Part shown: positions 1 to 8,953 of the stretch, piece after piece
Position numbering within the stretch: position 1 is the stretch's first letter
How the letters are laid out: each line of letters opens with the position of its first letter
Assembly (NCBI RefSeq): GCF_003611585.1
Contig: NZ_RAVW01000023.1
Coordinates: 1-44,549, forward strand
Reading direction: 5' to 3'
Origin: Corallococcus exercitus
Lineage (GTDB): Bacteria > Myxococcota > Myxococcia > Myxococcales > Myxococcaceae
DNA: 44,549 bases
Notes under the pieces: model-generated
Told to the model about the DNA's origin: nothing
The model's input: the letters and a program-made list of their open reading frames with translations, nothing else
The model's database searches: none
Made by a program: the position numbers and the translations under genes

Positions 1-1686
1 GAGACAGCTGCCCATCTTCGGCAGCGACGCCACCAGCGCGAGCTGCCCGGCCTCCCCCTGCTCCGCCAGCGCCAGCGCCAGCGTCTTCTGCAATTCGCGG
101 TCGGGCTCCAGCAGCGCCGCGCGGGCCACGTCGATGCCTTCGGGCCCCACGGACGTGAGCCCCACCAGCGCCGCCGCGCGCAGCACCGGGCTGGCGTCCT
201 CGGCGTAGCCCTTGAGCACCTCCAGCGCCCCGGGCGCCTTGAGCGTGCCCAGCGCGGTCAGCAGCGTGGCCAGCGGCTGCAGCTTCGCGGGCTCCACGTC
301 GTCGCTCAGCTCCGAGGGGACTCGCGGCTGGACCACCACGCGCCCGGCCTCCTTCGCGCGGGCCGCGTTGAGCGCCTGGAGCCGCTCGAAGAGCTGCGCG
401 TGCTTGGCGGAGCGGTTGTCGTCCTTCCCCTTCCCCGCCTCCGGACGCGGTGCCGACGGATCCAGGTCCGCGCTGTACTTCCGCGGCAGCGCCTGCGTGA
501 CCCAGTCCGCTCGCAGCGCCGTGAGCCCGGCGACCTCCTGCTCGTAGAGCTTCTGGATGACGGGCACCACGGAGGCGTCGCGCACGTGGGTCACCGCCTC
601 CACCGCGAGCGTGCGCAGCCCCACGTCCGGCTGGTTGAGCCACGGCGTCACCTTGGGCAGCAGCGCCTGCGCCGCCGGGCCCAGGCCCGCCACCGCCTGG
701 AGCCCCGACGCCGCGGAGGCCGGGCGCGAGAGCCGCTCCGCGATGGGCTCCGCCGGGCAGCCGCCTCGCGAACGCATGGCGCGGCCGGCGTCCAGGGCCT
801 CGTCCCGGGCGCCGTCGAGCGCGATGGCGCACAGCGCGGCGTCCGTCGTGGGCGTGCGCGGGAAGGTCAGGATGGCTTCGGTGGCCAGCGGGCTCACCGC
901 GCTCTTCTCCACCGCCACGGCCTGGAGCTTCGTCGCGGCCGTCGGGTCCTGCAGCTTCATCAGCGCGCTGATGGCGGACTCGCGCAGCTCCGGGAAGCTC
1001 TCGTCGAGGAGCAGCGCGATGGGGGCCACCGCGCGGGTGTCGCCCGCGTCTCCCAGCCCGCGCACGGCGGCGGCGGCGAGGATGACCTGGCTATCTCGCA
1101 CCATGGGCAGCAGCCGGTTCACGGCCTCCGCGCGGCCGCTCTTGCCCAGCTCCTCGGCGGCGCCCACGCGTTCGGGGAGCGCGCCTTCGGTGAGGGCCAG
1201 GAGGTTGCGGTCCCAGAGTCCCTTGGATTCGGCGGCGACGACGGAGGCCATGGCGCCGGGGACGTTCGTGCTCTTGAGGGCCTGGACGATGACCTGGCGC
1301 GTGGCGCGGCCCCGCCGTCCATACTGGAGCGTGAGGTACGCCTTGGCCTTGTCGTTCTTCACCTTGGCGAGCGCCAGGGCGGCCTGGCCCTGCACGGCCT
1401 CGTCCGGATCCTCCAGGAGCTCCCCGAGCAGATCCACGACGCGCGGATCCTGGCTCTCCCCGAGCGCGCCAGCGGCCTCTCCCCGGACGATGGCGGAGAG
1501 GTCCTTGGCGGCGCGGGTGAAGAGGACCAGGTCGTCCGGGTTGTTCTGCGCGGCCAGCTTCTTCACGGCGGCGGCGCGGATTTCAGGACGGGGGTCCTGG
1601 ATCTCCGCGAGGAGCTGATCCCGGTTGCCGTTGCACCCGACGAGCAGGGTCAGGGCGAGGAAGAGGGGTCGCACGCGGATTCGCAT
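1..1686 (-). CDS. HEAT-repeat lipoprotein (3' end outside window)
   Basis: About 562 codons are visible before the frame leaves the window without a stop. The protein starts with a lipoprotein signal peptide: a basic N-terminus, a Leu-rich core and the lipobox LLVGC, so Cys18 should be lipidated after cleavage. The rest is made of alpha-helical units of roughly 30 residues with the alternating Ala/Leu pattern and Asp-Pro turns of HEAT/PBS-lyase-type repeats (for example AAAVKKLAAQ and AVQGQAALALAKVKND). Such solenoids bind other proteins; no catalytic motif is seen. It lies 97 bp downstream of the pseudouridine synthase on the same strand and may be the last gene of the scpA-scpB-rluB transcript. 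The start has a GGGAG just upstream. The family assignment is good; the biological role is unknown. Confidence 0.85.
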   Translation of the reverse strand, partial: MRIRVRPLFLALTLLVGCNGNRDQLLAEIQDPRPEIRAAAVKKLAAQNNPDDLVLFTRAAKDLSAIVRGEAAGALGESQDPRVVDLLGELLEDPDEAVQGQAALALAKVKNDKAKAYLTLQYGRRGRATRQVIVQALKSTNVPGAMASVVAAESKGLWDRNLLALTEGALPERVGAAEELGKSGRAEAVNRLLPMVRDSQVILAAAAVRGLGDAGDTRAVAPIALLLDESFPELRESAISALMKLQDPTAATKLQAVAVEKSAVSPLATEAILTFPRTPTTDAALCAIALDGARDEALDAGRAMRSRGGCPAEPIAERLSRPASAASGLQAVAGLGPAAQALLPKVTPWLNQPDVGLRTLAVEAVTHVRDASVVPVIQKLYEQEVAGLTALRADWVTQALPRKYSADLDPSAPRPEAGKGKDDNRSAKHAQLFERLQALNAARAKEAGRVVVQPRVPSELSDDVEPAKLQPLATLLTALGTLKAPGALEVLKGYAEDASPVLRAAALVGLTSVGPEGIDVARAALLEPDRELQKTLALALAEQGEAGQLALVASLPKMGSCL

Positions 1687-1783
1687 CGTTCTCCCGGAGC
1701 GGCGGACGGTGGAGGTAGGCGGCGGTTATATCAACGCCCCCCCGGGCCGCCCACCGACGGAGCGACCCAGGAGGACGGATGTT

Positions 1784-4459
1784 TCAGCGGGAGCGGCCAC
1801 CGCGAGGAGGCGGACGGCCTGCCCCTCCCCGAGGCGCCTTGCTGCTCCAGCGCGGCTCCGAGTCGCGCGTCTTGCGCGCCTTGAAGTCCTGGAAGCCGGC
1901 GCCGCCCTCACCCGGGGGCGCCTTCTTCACGCCCGCGCGGACGATGCGCTCGCCGGAGGCGCTGGACGCGGACTCACCACCGCGAGACCGGCTGCCGGAG
2001 CTCTCGCCACGGGGCTTGAAGTCCCGGCGCTCGGGACGGCCCGCGGACTCGCCGCGCGGCTTCCATTCACGACGCTCCGGGCGGTCGCCGCCCGCACCGG
2101 CGGGCTTGCCGAAGCGGCTGCCACCGCGAGGCGCACCGCCCTCGGCACCGAAGCGGCCGGCGGGCTTGCCGAAGCGGGCGCCGCCACGGGGGGCACCGCC
2201 CTCGGAACGACCCGCACCGGCGGGCTTGCCGAAGCTGCGGCCGCGAGGCGCGCCGCCTTCGTCGCCGAAAGAGCGACCCCGAGGAGCGCGTTCGTCACCG
2301 CCACGGCCCGCACCGGCCGGCTTGCCGAAGCTACGTCCGCGAGGAGCGCCACCTTCGTCACCGAAGCGACCCGCCGGCTTGCCGAAGCCGCGGCCGCGAG
2401 GAGCACCGCCCTCTTCGCCGCCGAAGCGGCTGCTACCGCGCGAAGCACCACCCTCGGAGCGACCGGCACCGGCGGGCTTGCCGAAGCTGCGTCCGCGCGG
2501 AGCACCGCCCTCGTCACCGAAGCGACCGGCGGGCTTGCCGAAGCTGCGTCCGCGCGGAGCACCGCCCTCGTCACCGAAGCGGCCGGCAGGCTTACCGAAG
2601 CTGCGACCGCGCGGAGCTTCGTCACCGCCACGACCCGCACCGGCGGGCTTGCCGAAGCTGCGGCCACGAGGCGCGCCGCCTTCGTCACCGAAGCGTCCGG
2701 CCGGCTTGCCGAAGCTACGGCCACGAGGAGCGCCGCCTTCGTCACCGAAGCGACCGGCGGGCTTACCGAAGCTGCGGCCACGAGGAGCGCCACCCTCGTC
2801 ACCGAAGCGTCCCGCCGGCTTGCCGAAGCTGCGGCCGCGAGGAGCGCCACCCTCATCACCGAAGCGTCCGGCGGGCTTGCCGAAGCTGCGGCCGCGAGGA
2901 GCTTCGTCACCGCCACGACCCGCACCGGCCGGCTTGCCGAACCGAGCGCCACCGCGCGGCGCGCCGCCTTCGTCACCGAAGCGGCCAGCGCCACGAGGGG
3001 CACCACCCTCTCCGCTACCGAAGCGGCCAGCGCCACGAGGGGCACCGCCCTCGGAACGACCCGCACCGGCGGGCTTGCCGAAGCTGCGGCCGCGAGGAGC
3101 ACCGCCCTCGTCACCGAAGCGGCCCGCGGGCTTGCCGAAACGGCCACCCGCGCGCGGCGCACCACCCTCGTCGCCACCACGGCCTGCGGGCTTGCCGAAA
3201 CGACCACCGCCCTCGGCGCCGAACCGGCCGCCACCGCGCGACGCGCCGCCCTCGGAGCGACCGGCGCCGGCCGGCTTGCCGAACTTCGCGGCGCCTCGAG
3301 GCGCACGCTCACCGTCGGGCTTGCCAGTACGGCCCGCGCCACGCGCGGCCTTGCCGTAGGTGGCGCCCTCGGCGGCGTCGGACTCCGTCATTTCCTCACC
3401 GTCGTCATCGAACGACGGCACGCCTTCCAGGTCCACGTCCGCGTCGGCAGCGACGTCATCGTCCGTGTCCAGCGTCGCCCCGCGCTTCGCGAACTTCGGC
3501 GGACGCGTGCCACCGTCCTGCACGCCCTTCCACTCCTTGCGCTCCGGACGCGCCTCGCGGGTCTTCGGTCCCGTCGGGGCCTTCTTGGCCGCGCGCTCCG
3601 TCTTGCGCGGCGCCACCGGCGCGTCGTCGTCCATGGACAGCTCGACGTCGTCGTCATCCGGCCCGGCGAAGCCCGGCGCGGAACGGCCGTGACGGCGCGG
3701 CGGCAGCTTCAGCTCCGAGGCGGCAGGCTGCGCGCGGCCCTCGGCCACCTCCGTGAGCTGGATCACCTCGGAGACCTTCAGCGGCCGCAGCTCGCCGGGG
3801 CGCAAGCCTTCCACGCCCACGCCCGCGTAGTTCGGACGGAACAGGCGCACCACCGGGTGGCCCACCGCCGCGCACAGGCGCTTGATGAGGTGCGGACGGC
3901 CTTCCGCGACGACGATCTTCAGCCAGGTGTTGCGCTCGGCCTTCTCGAAGATGTCCACCGACACCGGCGTGGCCATGCCGTCTTCCAGCCGCACGCCTCC
4001 GCGCAGCTTCTCCAGCGTGGGCATGTCCGGCACGCCCTTCACCTTCGCCAGGTACGAGCGCGGCACCTGGAAGCTGGGGTGCGTGAGCTTGTGCGCCAGC
4101 GCCCCGTCATCCGTGAAGAGCAGCGCCCCTTCGGCGTCGTAGTCCAGACGGCCCACGGGGAACAGGCGGCGGCCCGTCTCCTCCACGTAGCTGGCCACCG
4201 TGGGCCGGCCCTGCGGATCCGACAGCGTCGTCACGACGCCCACGGGCTTGTAGAGCAGGTAGTACGACGATTCTTCCGGCGGCGTGACGAGCTTCCCATC
4301 CACGGTCACCAGGTCCGTCCCGGGCTCCACCCGGCTGCCCAGCTCCGTCACCGTCTCGTTGTTCACTCCGACGCGACCGGAGGTGATGAGTTCTTCCGCG
4401 TGCCGGCGCGAAGCCACTCCCGCGCGAGCCAGGTACTTCTGCAAACGTTCCGCCGCCAT
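1784..4459 (-). CDS. rluB: 23S rRNA pseudouridine synthase RluB-like with giant repetitive C-terminal tail
   Basis: Residues 1-60 form an S4 RNA-binding domain (RLQKYLARAGVASRR). Residues 65-235 form the RsuA/RluB-type pseudouridine synthase domain, with the catalytic aspartate in GRLDYD (Asp106). The family isomerises uridine to pseudouridine in rRNA; the sequence around LLYKPVGVVTTLSDPQGRPT resembles RluB (23S helix 89) more than RsuA. The usual length is 240-300 residues; this protein has 891. An acidic/basic linker (about 260-370) leads into some 400 residues of imperfect repeats built from FGKPAG, RFGDEGGAPRG and GAGRSEGGA, then an Arg/Gly-rich end. The motif EGRPHLIKRL departs from the more usual EGRNxQVRRM. 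It starts 30 bp after scpB, an order common in bacteria (scpA-scpB-rluB). The enzyme class is secure; the exact target uridine is inferred. Confidence 0.9.
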   Translation of the reverse strand: MAAERLQKYLARAGVASRRHAEELITSGRVGVNNETVTELGSRVEPGTDLVTVDGKLVTPPEESSYYLLYKPVGVVTTLSDPQGRPTVASYVEETGRRLFPVGRLDYDAEGALLFTDDGALAHKLTHPSFQVPRSYLAKVKGVPDMPTLEKLRGGVRLEDGMATPVSVDIFEKAERNTWLKIVVAEGRPHLIKRLCAAVGHPVVRLFRPNYAGVGVEGLRPGELRPLKVSEVIQLTEVAEGRAQPAASELKLPPRRHGRSAPGFAGPDDDDVELSMDDDAPVAPRKTERAAKKAPTGPKTREARPERKEWKGVQDGGTRPPKFAKRGATLDTDDDVAADADVDLEGVPSFDDDGEEMTESDAAEGATYGKAARGAGRTGKPDGERAPRGAAKFGKPAGAGRSEGGASRGGGRFGAEGGGRFGKPAGRGGDEGGAPRAGGRFGKPAGRFGDEGGAPRGRSFGKPAGAGRSEGGAPRGAGRFGSGEGGAPRGAGRFGDEGGAPRGGARFGKPAGAGRGGDEAPRGRSFGKPAGRFGDEGGAPRGRSFGKPAGRFGDEGGAPRGRSFGKPAGRFGDEGGAPRGRSFGKPAGRFGDEGGAPRGRSFGKPAGAGRGGDEAPRGRSFGKPAGRFGDEGGAPRGRSFGKPAGRFGDEGGAPRGRSFGKPAGAGRSEGGASRGSSRFGGEEGGAPRGRGFGKPAGRFGDEGGAPRGRSFGKPAGAGRGGDERAPRGRSFGDEGGAPRGRSFGKPAGAGRSEGGAPRGGARFGKPAGRFGAEGGAPRGGSRFGKPAGAGGDRPERREWKPRGESAGRPERRDFKPRGESSGSRSRGGESASSASGERIVRAGVKKAPPGEGGAGFQDFKARKTRDSEPRWSSKAPRGGAGRPPPRGGRSR
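2100..3290 (-). repeat. In-frame tandem repeat array coding the RluB tail
   Basis: This is a long run of degenerate repeats of about 54-60 bp. On the plus strand the recurrent core is CGGCGGGCTTGCCGAAGC, alternating with copies of the CGAGGAGCGCC and TTCGTCACCGAAGCG types. All copies keep the rluB reading frame. They encode Gly/Arg/Asp-rich units (FGKPAG, RFGDEGGAPRGRS). Because the repeat is G+C-rich and in frame, several other frames across it are also free of stops, which creates long spurious ORFs on both strands. Such an array is expected to vary in copy number between strains and to be prone to assembly collapse. Confidence 0.9.
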
Positions 4460-4489
4460 GCCTTGCCTTCTTCCAGTTGTTGCCGCCCG

Positions 4490-5491
4490 TCACTCGGGCT
4501 TGGGCCCCTCGCTATCACCCTTCTCGGGCGAAGGGGGGCTTTCCAGGATGCTGGCACTGACCTTCTGGCTCCGCTCCGCGGCGGCCATGGCCTCCTCCAG
4601 TTCCTCCAAAGCAGCCTCACTGGCCGCCTCGTTCTTCTCCATCCGCTTCGTGAAGTTCGGGTCCGACAGCGCCGCCACCGTCCCCTCCGCCTTCGGTGCC
4701 GGGGGCGCCGCCTCCTTCTCCACGATTTCCCGGTGTTCCTGGGTCAATTCATGGAACTCACGGAGCGTGGGCAGCGCGGACAGGTCCTTCAGCGCGAAGA
4801 ACTCCAGGAACTCGCGCGTGGTTCCATAAAGAATGGGGCGGCCGACTTCTTCCCGCTTGCCCAGGATTTTCACCAGCTTGCGGTCCATCAGCGCCTTGAG
4901 CACCGCGCCGCAGTCCACGCCGCGGATGTCCTCCAGCTCCGGCCGGGTGACGGGCTGGCGGTACGCGATGATGGCCAGCGTCTCCACCGCCGCCCGGGTG
5001 AGCCGCTGCGGCTTCACGCGCAGGTAGCGCCGGACGTACTCCGCCGAGTGGGGGTCCGTGCGGAACTGCCACCCGCCCGCCACCTCGTAGAGCACCACGC
5101 CGCTGATGCCTTCCCTGTGGATGCCGGAGAGCTGATCCAGCGCCTGGAGGATGGGCTCTCGCGGGATGCCGGTGGCCTGGTACAGCTCGTCCACGGACAG
5201 GGGGCGCTCGGCGACGAAGAGCACGCTCTCCAGCACCGTGCGGATGCGGTCCGGGGAGAGGTTGCGGCTCTTGGCGATCAGCTTCTCGAAGGAGGACTGG
5301 AGGTCCGGGACGTTCTCGTCGTCGTCCGAGCCCTCCTCGATGGCGGCCGCCTCCACCCCGTCCAGCTCCGCGTCGTCGGGGCCCGGGCCGGTGACGGAGG
5401 CGATCTCCTCCTCGGAGAACTGTCCAGGGCCGCCGGGCGTACCGGGGGCGGGCGTCTCGTCACCGTCGTCGGGACCGTTACCGGTAGTCAC
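4490..5491 (-). CDS. scpB: Segregation and condensation protein B
   Basis: ScpB is the dimeric winged-helix (kite) subunit of the SMC-ScpA-ScpB condensin, which compacts and separates newly replicated chromosomes. The core, about residues 80-250, contains typical ScpB sequence: RTVLESVLFVAERPLS, the first winged helix, then LTRAAVETLAIIAYRQPVTR with the following ILxxRGVDCGAV-type segment, and GRPILYGTT in the second. The protein has 333 residues against about 190 in many bacteria. The excess is a very acidic N-terminal extension of about 65 residues (many Asp/Glu/Gly/Pro) and a Glu/Ala-rich C-terminal tail. The GTG start lies inside scpA, overlapping it by 14 bp, so the two are probably translationally coupled. 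Confidence 0.95.
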   Translation of the reverse strand: MTTGNGPDDGDETPAPGTPGGPGQFSEEEIASVTGPGPDDAELDGVEAAAIEEGSDDDENVPDLQSSFEKLIAKSRNLSPDRIRTVLESVLFVAERPLSVDELYQATGIPREPILQALDQLSGIHREGISGVVLYEVAGGWQFRTDPHSAEYVRRYLRVKPQRLTRAAVETLAIIAYRQPVTRPELEDIRGVDCGAVLKALMDRKLVKILGKREEVGRPILYGTTREFLEFFALKDLSALPTLREFHELTQEHREIVEKEAAPPAPKAEGTVAALSDPNFTKRMEKNEAASEAALEELEEAMAAAERSQKVSASILESPPSPEKGDSEGPKPE

Positions 5492-6353
5492 TCTCGTCGA
5501 CCTCCGTGGGGACGAGCTTCTCCAGCGCGTCCCCGTTGGGCGTCACCTGGATGGGGCCCAGGGGCTCCTCCTGGAAGACCTTGATGAGGCGGCGCTTCAC
5601 CATCTCCAGCATGGCGATGAAGGTGATGACCACCTCCTGGCGCGTGGCCGCCTCCGTGAACAGCGCCTCGAACACCACCTGCCCGTCCTTCTTCACCCGC
5701 TCGGCCAGCCGGAGGATGGCCTCTGACAGGCTGACGCGCTCCAGCACCACCTCGTGCTGCACCTTGGGCGTCAGCCGCTCGAGCACCCGGTCGAGCGCCT
5801 CCACCAGCTTGAGGACGCTGATCTCCTGGAGCCCGACCTCGTCCTCGGGGATGGGGACGGCCTCCACGGGCACCTTCCGGGCGAACACGTCCCGGTCCAG
5901 GATGTCCTGCTTGGCCAGGTGCTCCGCAGCGTCCTTGTACTTCTGGTACTCCAACAGCCGGCGCACCAGCTCCGCGCGAGGGTCCTGCGCCTCCTCCACC
6001 GCCGCGAGCGCGTCCGCCCCTTCGGGCACCTGGGCCGCGTCCTGCCGGGGCAGGAGCATGCGGCTCTTCAAGTGGGCGAGCGTGGAGGCCATCACCAGGA
6101 ACTCGCCGGCGATGTCCAGGTTCAGCTCCCGCATCCGCTCCAGGTACTCGAGGTACTTGGCGGTGATGAGTGCCAGCGGGATGTCGAAGATGTCGACCCG
6201 GTGCTCCTTGATGAGATGGAGCAGCAGGTCCAGGGGACCCTCGAAGTTGGGCAGCGCCACCCGGAAGGCGTCTCCGGGCGTGCGCGGCAATCCCTCCCCG
6301 TCGGGGTCTGGCGGGAGGTCGTCGGGCGGTGGGGGCTTGCGACCTTCGCTCAC
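5478..6353 (-). CDS. scpA: Segregation and condensation protein A (kleisin)
   Basis: ScpA is the kleisin that bridges the head and neck of the SMC dimer and carries ScpB. The diagnostic N-terminal motif FEGPLDLLLHLIKEHRVDI is at about residues 37-55, followed by the ITAKYLEYLE and LAHLKSRMLLP helices. The C-terminal winged helix is recognisable near EAILRLAERVKKDGQVVFEAL and the ITFIAMLEMVKRR segment (about 205-270). At 291 residues it has a slightly long, Pro/Asp-rich N-terminus. The GTG start has AAGGA upstream. It overlaps scpB by 14 bp and heads the apparent scpA-scpB-rluB operon. A 139-bp gap separates it from trpS. Confidence 0.96.
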   Translation of the reverse strand: MSEGRKPPPPDDLPPDPDGEGLPRTPGDAFRVALPNFEGPLDLLLHLIKEHRVDIFDIPLALITAKYLEYLERMRELNLDIAGEFLVMASTLAHLKSRMLLPRQDAAQVPEGADALAAVEEAQDPRAELVRRLLEYQKYKDAAEHLAKQDILDRDVFARKVPVEAVPIPEDEVGLQEISVLKLVEALDRVLERLTPKVQHEVVLERVSLSEAILRLAERVKKDGQVVFEALFTEAATRQEVVITFIAMLEMVKRRLIKVFQEEPLGPIQVTPNGDALEKLVPTEVDESDYR

Positions 6354-6492
6354 CGGCCGGCGTCCTTCTGGGGGGATGGGAACTTCGTCATGCGAAAGGG
6401 TCCGAATTTCCGGCCTTTAGCGCGCGCCGGGGGGACAGACCTCCTTAGCAATGCCTCCCAGGTGGGTCAAACATTTGAACAGGAACGGGTGT

Positions 6493-7506
6493 TCAGGGGA
6501 TTCCCACGGCCCGTCTCACCTGGTCCATCAGGCGGGTGGCTTCGGCCCGGGCGCGCTGGGCTCCGTCCTGGAGGATGCGCTCCAGCTCACCCGGGTCGTT
6601 GAGCAGCTCCTGCCGGCGCTGGCGGGCAGGGCCGAAGGTGACGTGGAAGGCCTCCAGCAGCTTCTTCTTGTAGTCGCCGTAGCCCTTGCCGCCGGCCTTC
6701 CAGGACGCGTCCACGTCGGAGAACTCGCCGGGCGGGAGCATCAGCTTGAGCAGATCGTAGAGCGGCGCGTCCGTGGTGGGCTTGGGCGCGTCCACCGGCG
6801 TGGAGTCCGTCTTGATGGACATGATGCGCTTCTTGATGTCCTTCTCCTCGCCGAACAGCTCCAGCGTGTTGCCGTAGGACTTGGACATCTTCTGGCCGTC
6901 GATGCCGGGCACCGTGGCGGCGTTCTCCTGCACGAAGGCGGAAGGCAGCTTGAGGATGCCGGGCGCGTGGCCCCGCTCCTTCCCTTCTGGATCCGCCGGG
7001 TCGTAGCCGGGGACGTACTGGGTGTTGAACTTCACGGCCCAGTCGCGCGCGAACTCGATGTGCTGGATCTGGTCCTTGCCCACCGGCACCTGATCCGCGC
7101 TGTAGAGCAGGATGTCCGCGGACATCAGCACCGGGTACGCATAGAGGCCGAAGTCCGGGCTGATGCCCCGGGCAATCTTGTCCTTGTAGCTGTGCGCTCG
7201 CTCCAGGTGCGCCTGGGGCACCACGGTGCCGAGGATCCAGTTGAGCTCCAGCACCTCCTTCACGTCGCTCTGGCGGAAGAGGACGGCCCGCTTCGGATCC
7301 AATCCCAGCGACAGGTACGTGAGGGCTGCGTCGCGCGTCAGCTCCAGGGCGAGCTTCGGGTCCCGGACGGTGGTGAGCGCGTGGTAGTTGGCGATGAAGT
7401 AGTAGGCCTCGCCCTGATCCTGGAGCTGCACGAACTGCCGCAACGCCCCGTAATAGTTGCCGATGTGCAGCCTTCCGGACGACTGGACGCCTGAGAGAAT
7501 CCGCAT
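6493..7506 (-). CDS. trpS: Tryptophanyl-tRNA synthetase
   Basis: This class Ic aminoacyl-tRNA synthetase charges tRNA-Trp. The start was placed at the ATG giving MRILSGVQSSGRLHIGNYYG, because the family begins just before this HIGH-type motif and a GGAG lies 11 bp upstream; a longer frame upstream reads through non-conserved sequence. The tryptophan-site segment AYPVLMSADILLY, the VPVGKDQIQHIE motif and the KMSKS loop (GQKMSKSYGN) are all present, and the 337-residue length is normal for bacterial TrpS. The C-terminal helices (GELERILQDGAQRARAEA) are typical for tRNA contact. The gene lies upstream of scpA on the same strand. Confidence 0.97.
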   Translation of the reverse strand: MRILSGVQSSGRLHIGNYYGALRQFVQLQDQGEAYYFIANYHALTTVRDPKLALELTRDAALTYLSLGLDPKRAVLFRQSDVKEVLELNWILGTVVPQAHLERAHSYKDKIARGISPDFGLYAYPVLMSADILLYSADQVPVGKDQIQHIEFARDWAVKFNTQYVPGYDPADPEGKERGHAPGILKLPSAFVQENAATVPGIDGQKMSKSYGNTLELFGEEKDIKKRIMSIKTDSTPVDAPKPTTDAPLYDLLKLMLPPGEFSDVDASWKAGGKGYGDYKKKLLEAFHVTFGPARQRRQELLNDPGELERILQDGAQRARAEATRLMDQVRRAVGIP

Positions 7507-7749
7507 CGCGATTCGCGCTCCGAATGACGGGTGGAGGACACGGCTCGTTCGCACACCCGCCGTCATGCTGCAACCTTCCGTTGGGACAGGTGGGGCCTTT
7601 CAACGCCTGACATTCGCGCGCCCTGCCCTCCTGGAACATTTCGCCCTGGCAGGAAAAGCCCAGCAGTTTCGAGGGGTTGAGGGGGCTCGGGTCTCCCGCT
7701 ACCCTGGCGGCCTACGCAGCACGCGGCCCACCTTGGAGGGCGCCCACCG

Positions 7750-8937
7750 ATGGAAGCGTTCACGGGAAACCTGGCCAGCTATCGGCTCCAGCTGGTGTTG
7801 CCTCCGCTGTTCACGACGTCCGGGGTGGAGGGGACGCTGCGGGTGGAGCGGGGCGCGGTGCGCCGGGAGTTCTACCTGCGGGACGGGCACCTGGTGGGGG
7901 TGGCCTCCACGGACCCGAGGGAGCACCTGGCGCAGGTGCTGGTGAACCTGCGCATCCTGGACGCGCCCCGGGCGGCGGCGGCGTTCGAGTCGGCGGAAGG
8001 GGCGAACCTGCCCTACGGCACGTTCCTGGTGCAGCGCTGCTTCGTGGAGCTGTCGCAGCTCACGGAGGCCATGGAGCACAAGGCGCGCGAGGCGCTGTTC
8101 GACTGCTACGCCTGGGAGTCGGGCGAGGTGGAGTTCACGCCGGGGCTGCCGTTGTCGGGGCGCGCGGTGGGGTTGCGGCTGCCGTTGAGCACGTTGCACC
8201 GGGACGCGGTGGCGCGGGTGCGGGAGTGGGCGCAGTTCCGGGACATCTTCCCGCGCCTGGACACGACGTTCCGCGTGTTCCGCGAGTTCGCGGTGGAGAC
8301 CTTCTCCGAGGAGGAGGACGTGCTCCTGGACCTGGCGGCGGGAGGCGCGACGCTGGGCGAGTTGCTGGCGAGCGCGAGGGAGGCCCCGCTGTTCGCGGCG
8401 CGCTGGGTGCTGCACCTGTACCGGCGTGGGGCGCTGGCGCCGCACCGGTCCACGGGGCTCCAGGTGGGCGAGTCCACGGAGTTCACGGAGCTGTTGGCGC
8501 TGGTGAGAGCGTTCCTGTCGTCGCGCAAGTACGACCTGGCGGTGGCGCTGGCGGCGCAGGTGCTGGAGCGTGGGCCGGTGCCGGAGGCGCACGCGCTGTA
8601 CCGCGAGGCGGAGGTGGGGCTGACGCTGGCGCTGAGTGATGAGCTGTTCGCGCTGGATGGAAGGCTGGTGTTCGAGCCCATCCCCCGCCCTGCCCCGCCG
8701 GACCTGACGGCGGACGACCTGTATCTCTATTCCAAGCTGCGAGGCAGCCGGAGCATCCGACAGGCGCTGCGCACGGCGGCCATGGGAGAGCTGGCCGCGT
8801 CCCGGTCCGTGGAGCGGCTGAGGGCCGCGGGGTTGATCCGCGTGGCCCCGCTGGCGCCAGGAGCCGTGGAGCCCGCGCCGAGGCGGACGACCACGGATCC
8901 GTACGGGTTGAACCTGGCGGACCTGGGCGGGAGCTGA
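7750..8937 (+). CDS. DUF4388 (PATAN)-domain protein
   Basis: The N-terminal 100 or so residues match the DUF4388/PATAN pattern: a GVEGTLRVERGAV strand pair, FYLRDGHLVGV and a helical segment, followed by a second copy-like region (EALFDCYAWESGEVEFTPG). In this family such domains are thought to mediate protein-protein contacts in signalling, often with two-component systems or gliding machinery in myxobacteria. The remaining 230 residues contain two further helical segments ending in a winged-helix-like region (SIRQALRTAAMGELAASRSVERLRAAGLI). There is no signal peptide or membrane segment, so it should be cytoplasmic. It is transcribed alone, divergently from trpS, and ends 16 bp before the convergent immunity gene. 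The domain call is good; the function is unknown. Confidence 0.85.
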   Translation: MEAFTGNLASYRLQLVLPPLFTTSGVEGTLRVERGAVRREFYLRDGHLVGVASTDPREHLAQVLVNLRILDAPRAAAAFESAEGANLPYGTFLVQRCFVELSQLTEAMEHKAREALFDCYAWESGEVEFTPGLPLSGRAVGLRLPLSTLHRDAVARVREWAQFRDIFPRLDTTFRVFREFAVETFSEEEDVLLDLAAGGATLGELLASAREAPLFAARWVLHLYRRGALAPHRSTGLQVGESTEFTELLALVRAFLSSRKYDLAVALAAQVLERGPVPEAHALYREAEVGLTLALSDELFALDGRLVFEPIPRPAPPDLTADDLYLYSKLRGSRSIRQALRTAAMGELAASRSVERLRAAGLIRVAPLAPGAVEPAPRRTTTDPYGLNLADLGGS

Positions 8938-8953
8938 GGGATGGAGGGCGCGC

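Noticed and set aside
400-1884. A plus-strand open frame of about 490 codons over the HEAT lipoprotein
   Set aside because: It is very Arg/Gly/His-rich, has no conserved domain and is antisense to a gene with a clear signal peptide and helical repeats.
2100-3290. CRISPR-like or non-coding satellite array
   Set aside because: The repeats are degenerate, uninterrupted by unique spacers and preserved in the rluB frame, so they are coding repeats.
1625-5584. A plus-strand open frame of about 1300 codons across rluB and scpB
   Set aside because: It is antisense to rluB and scpB, which carry full conserved motifs. The in-frame G+C-rich repeat of the RluB tail keeps the antisense frame open.
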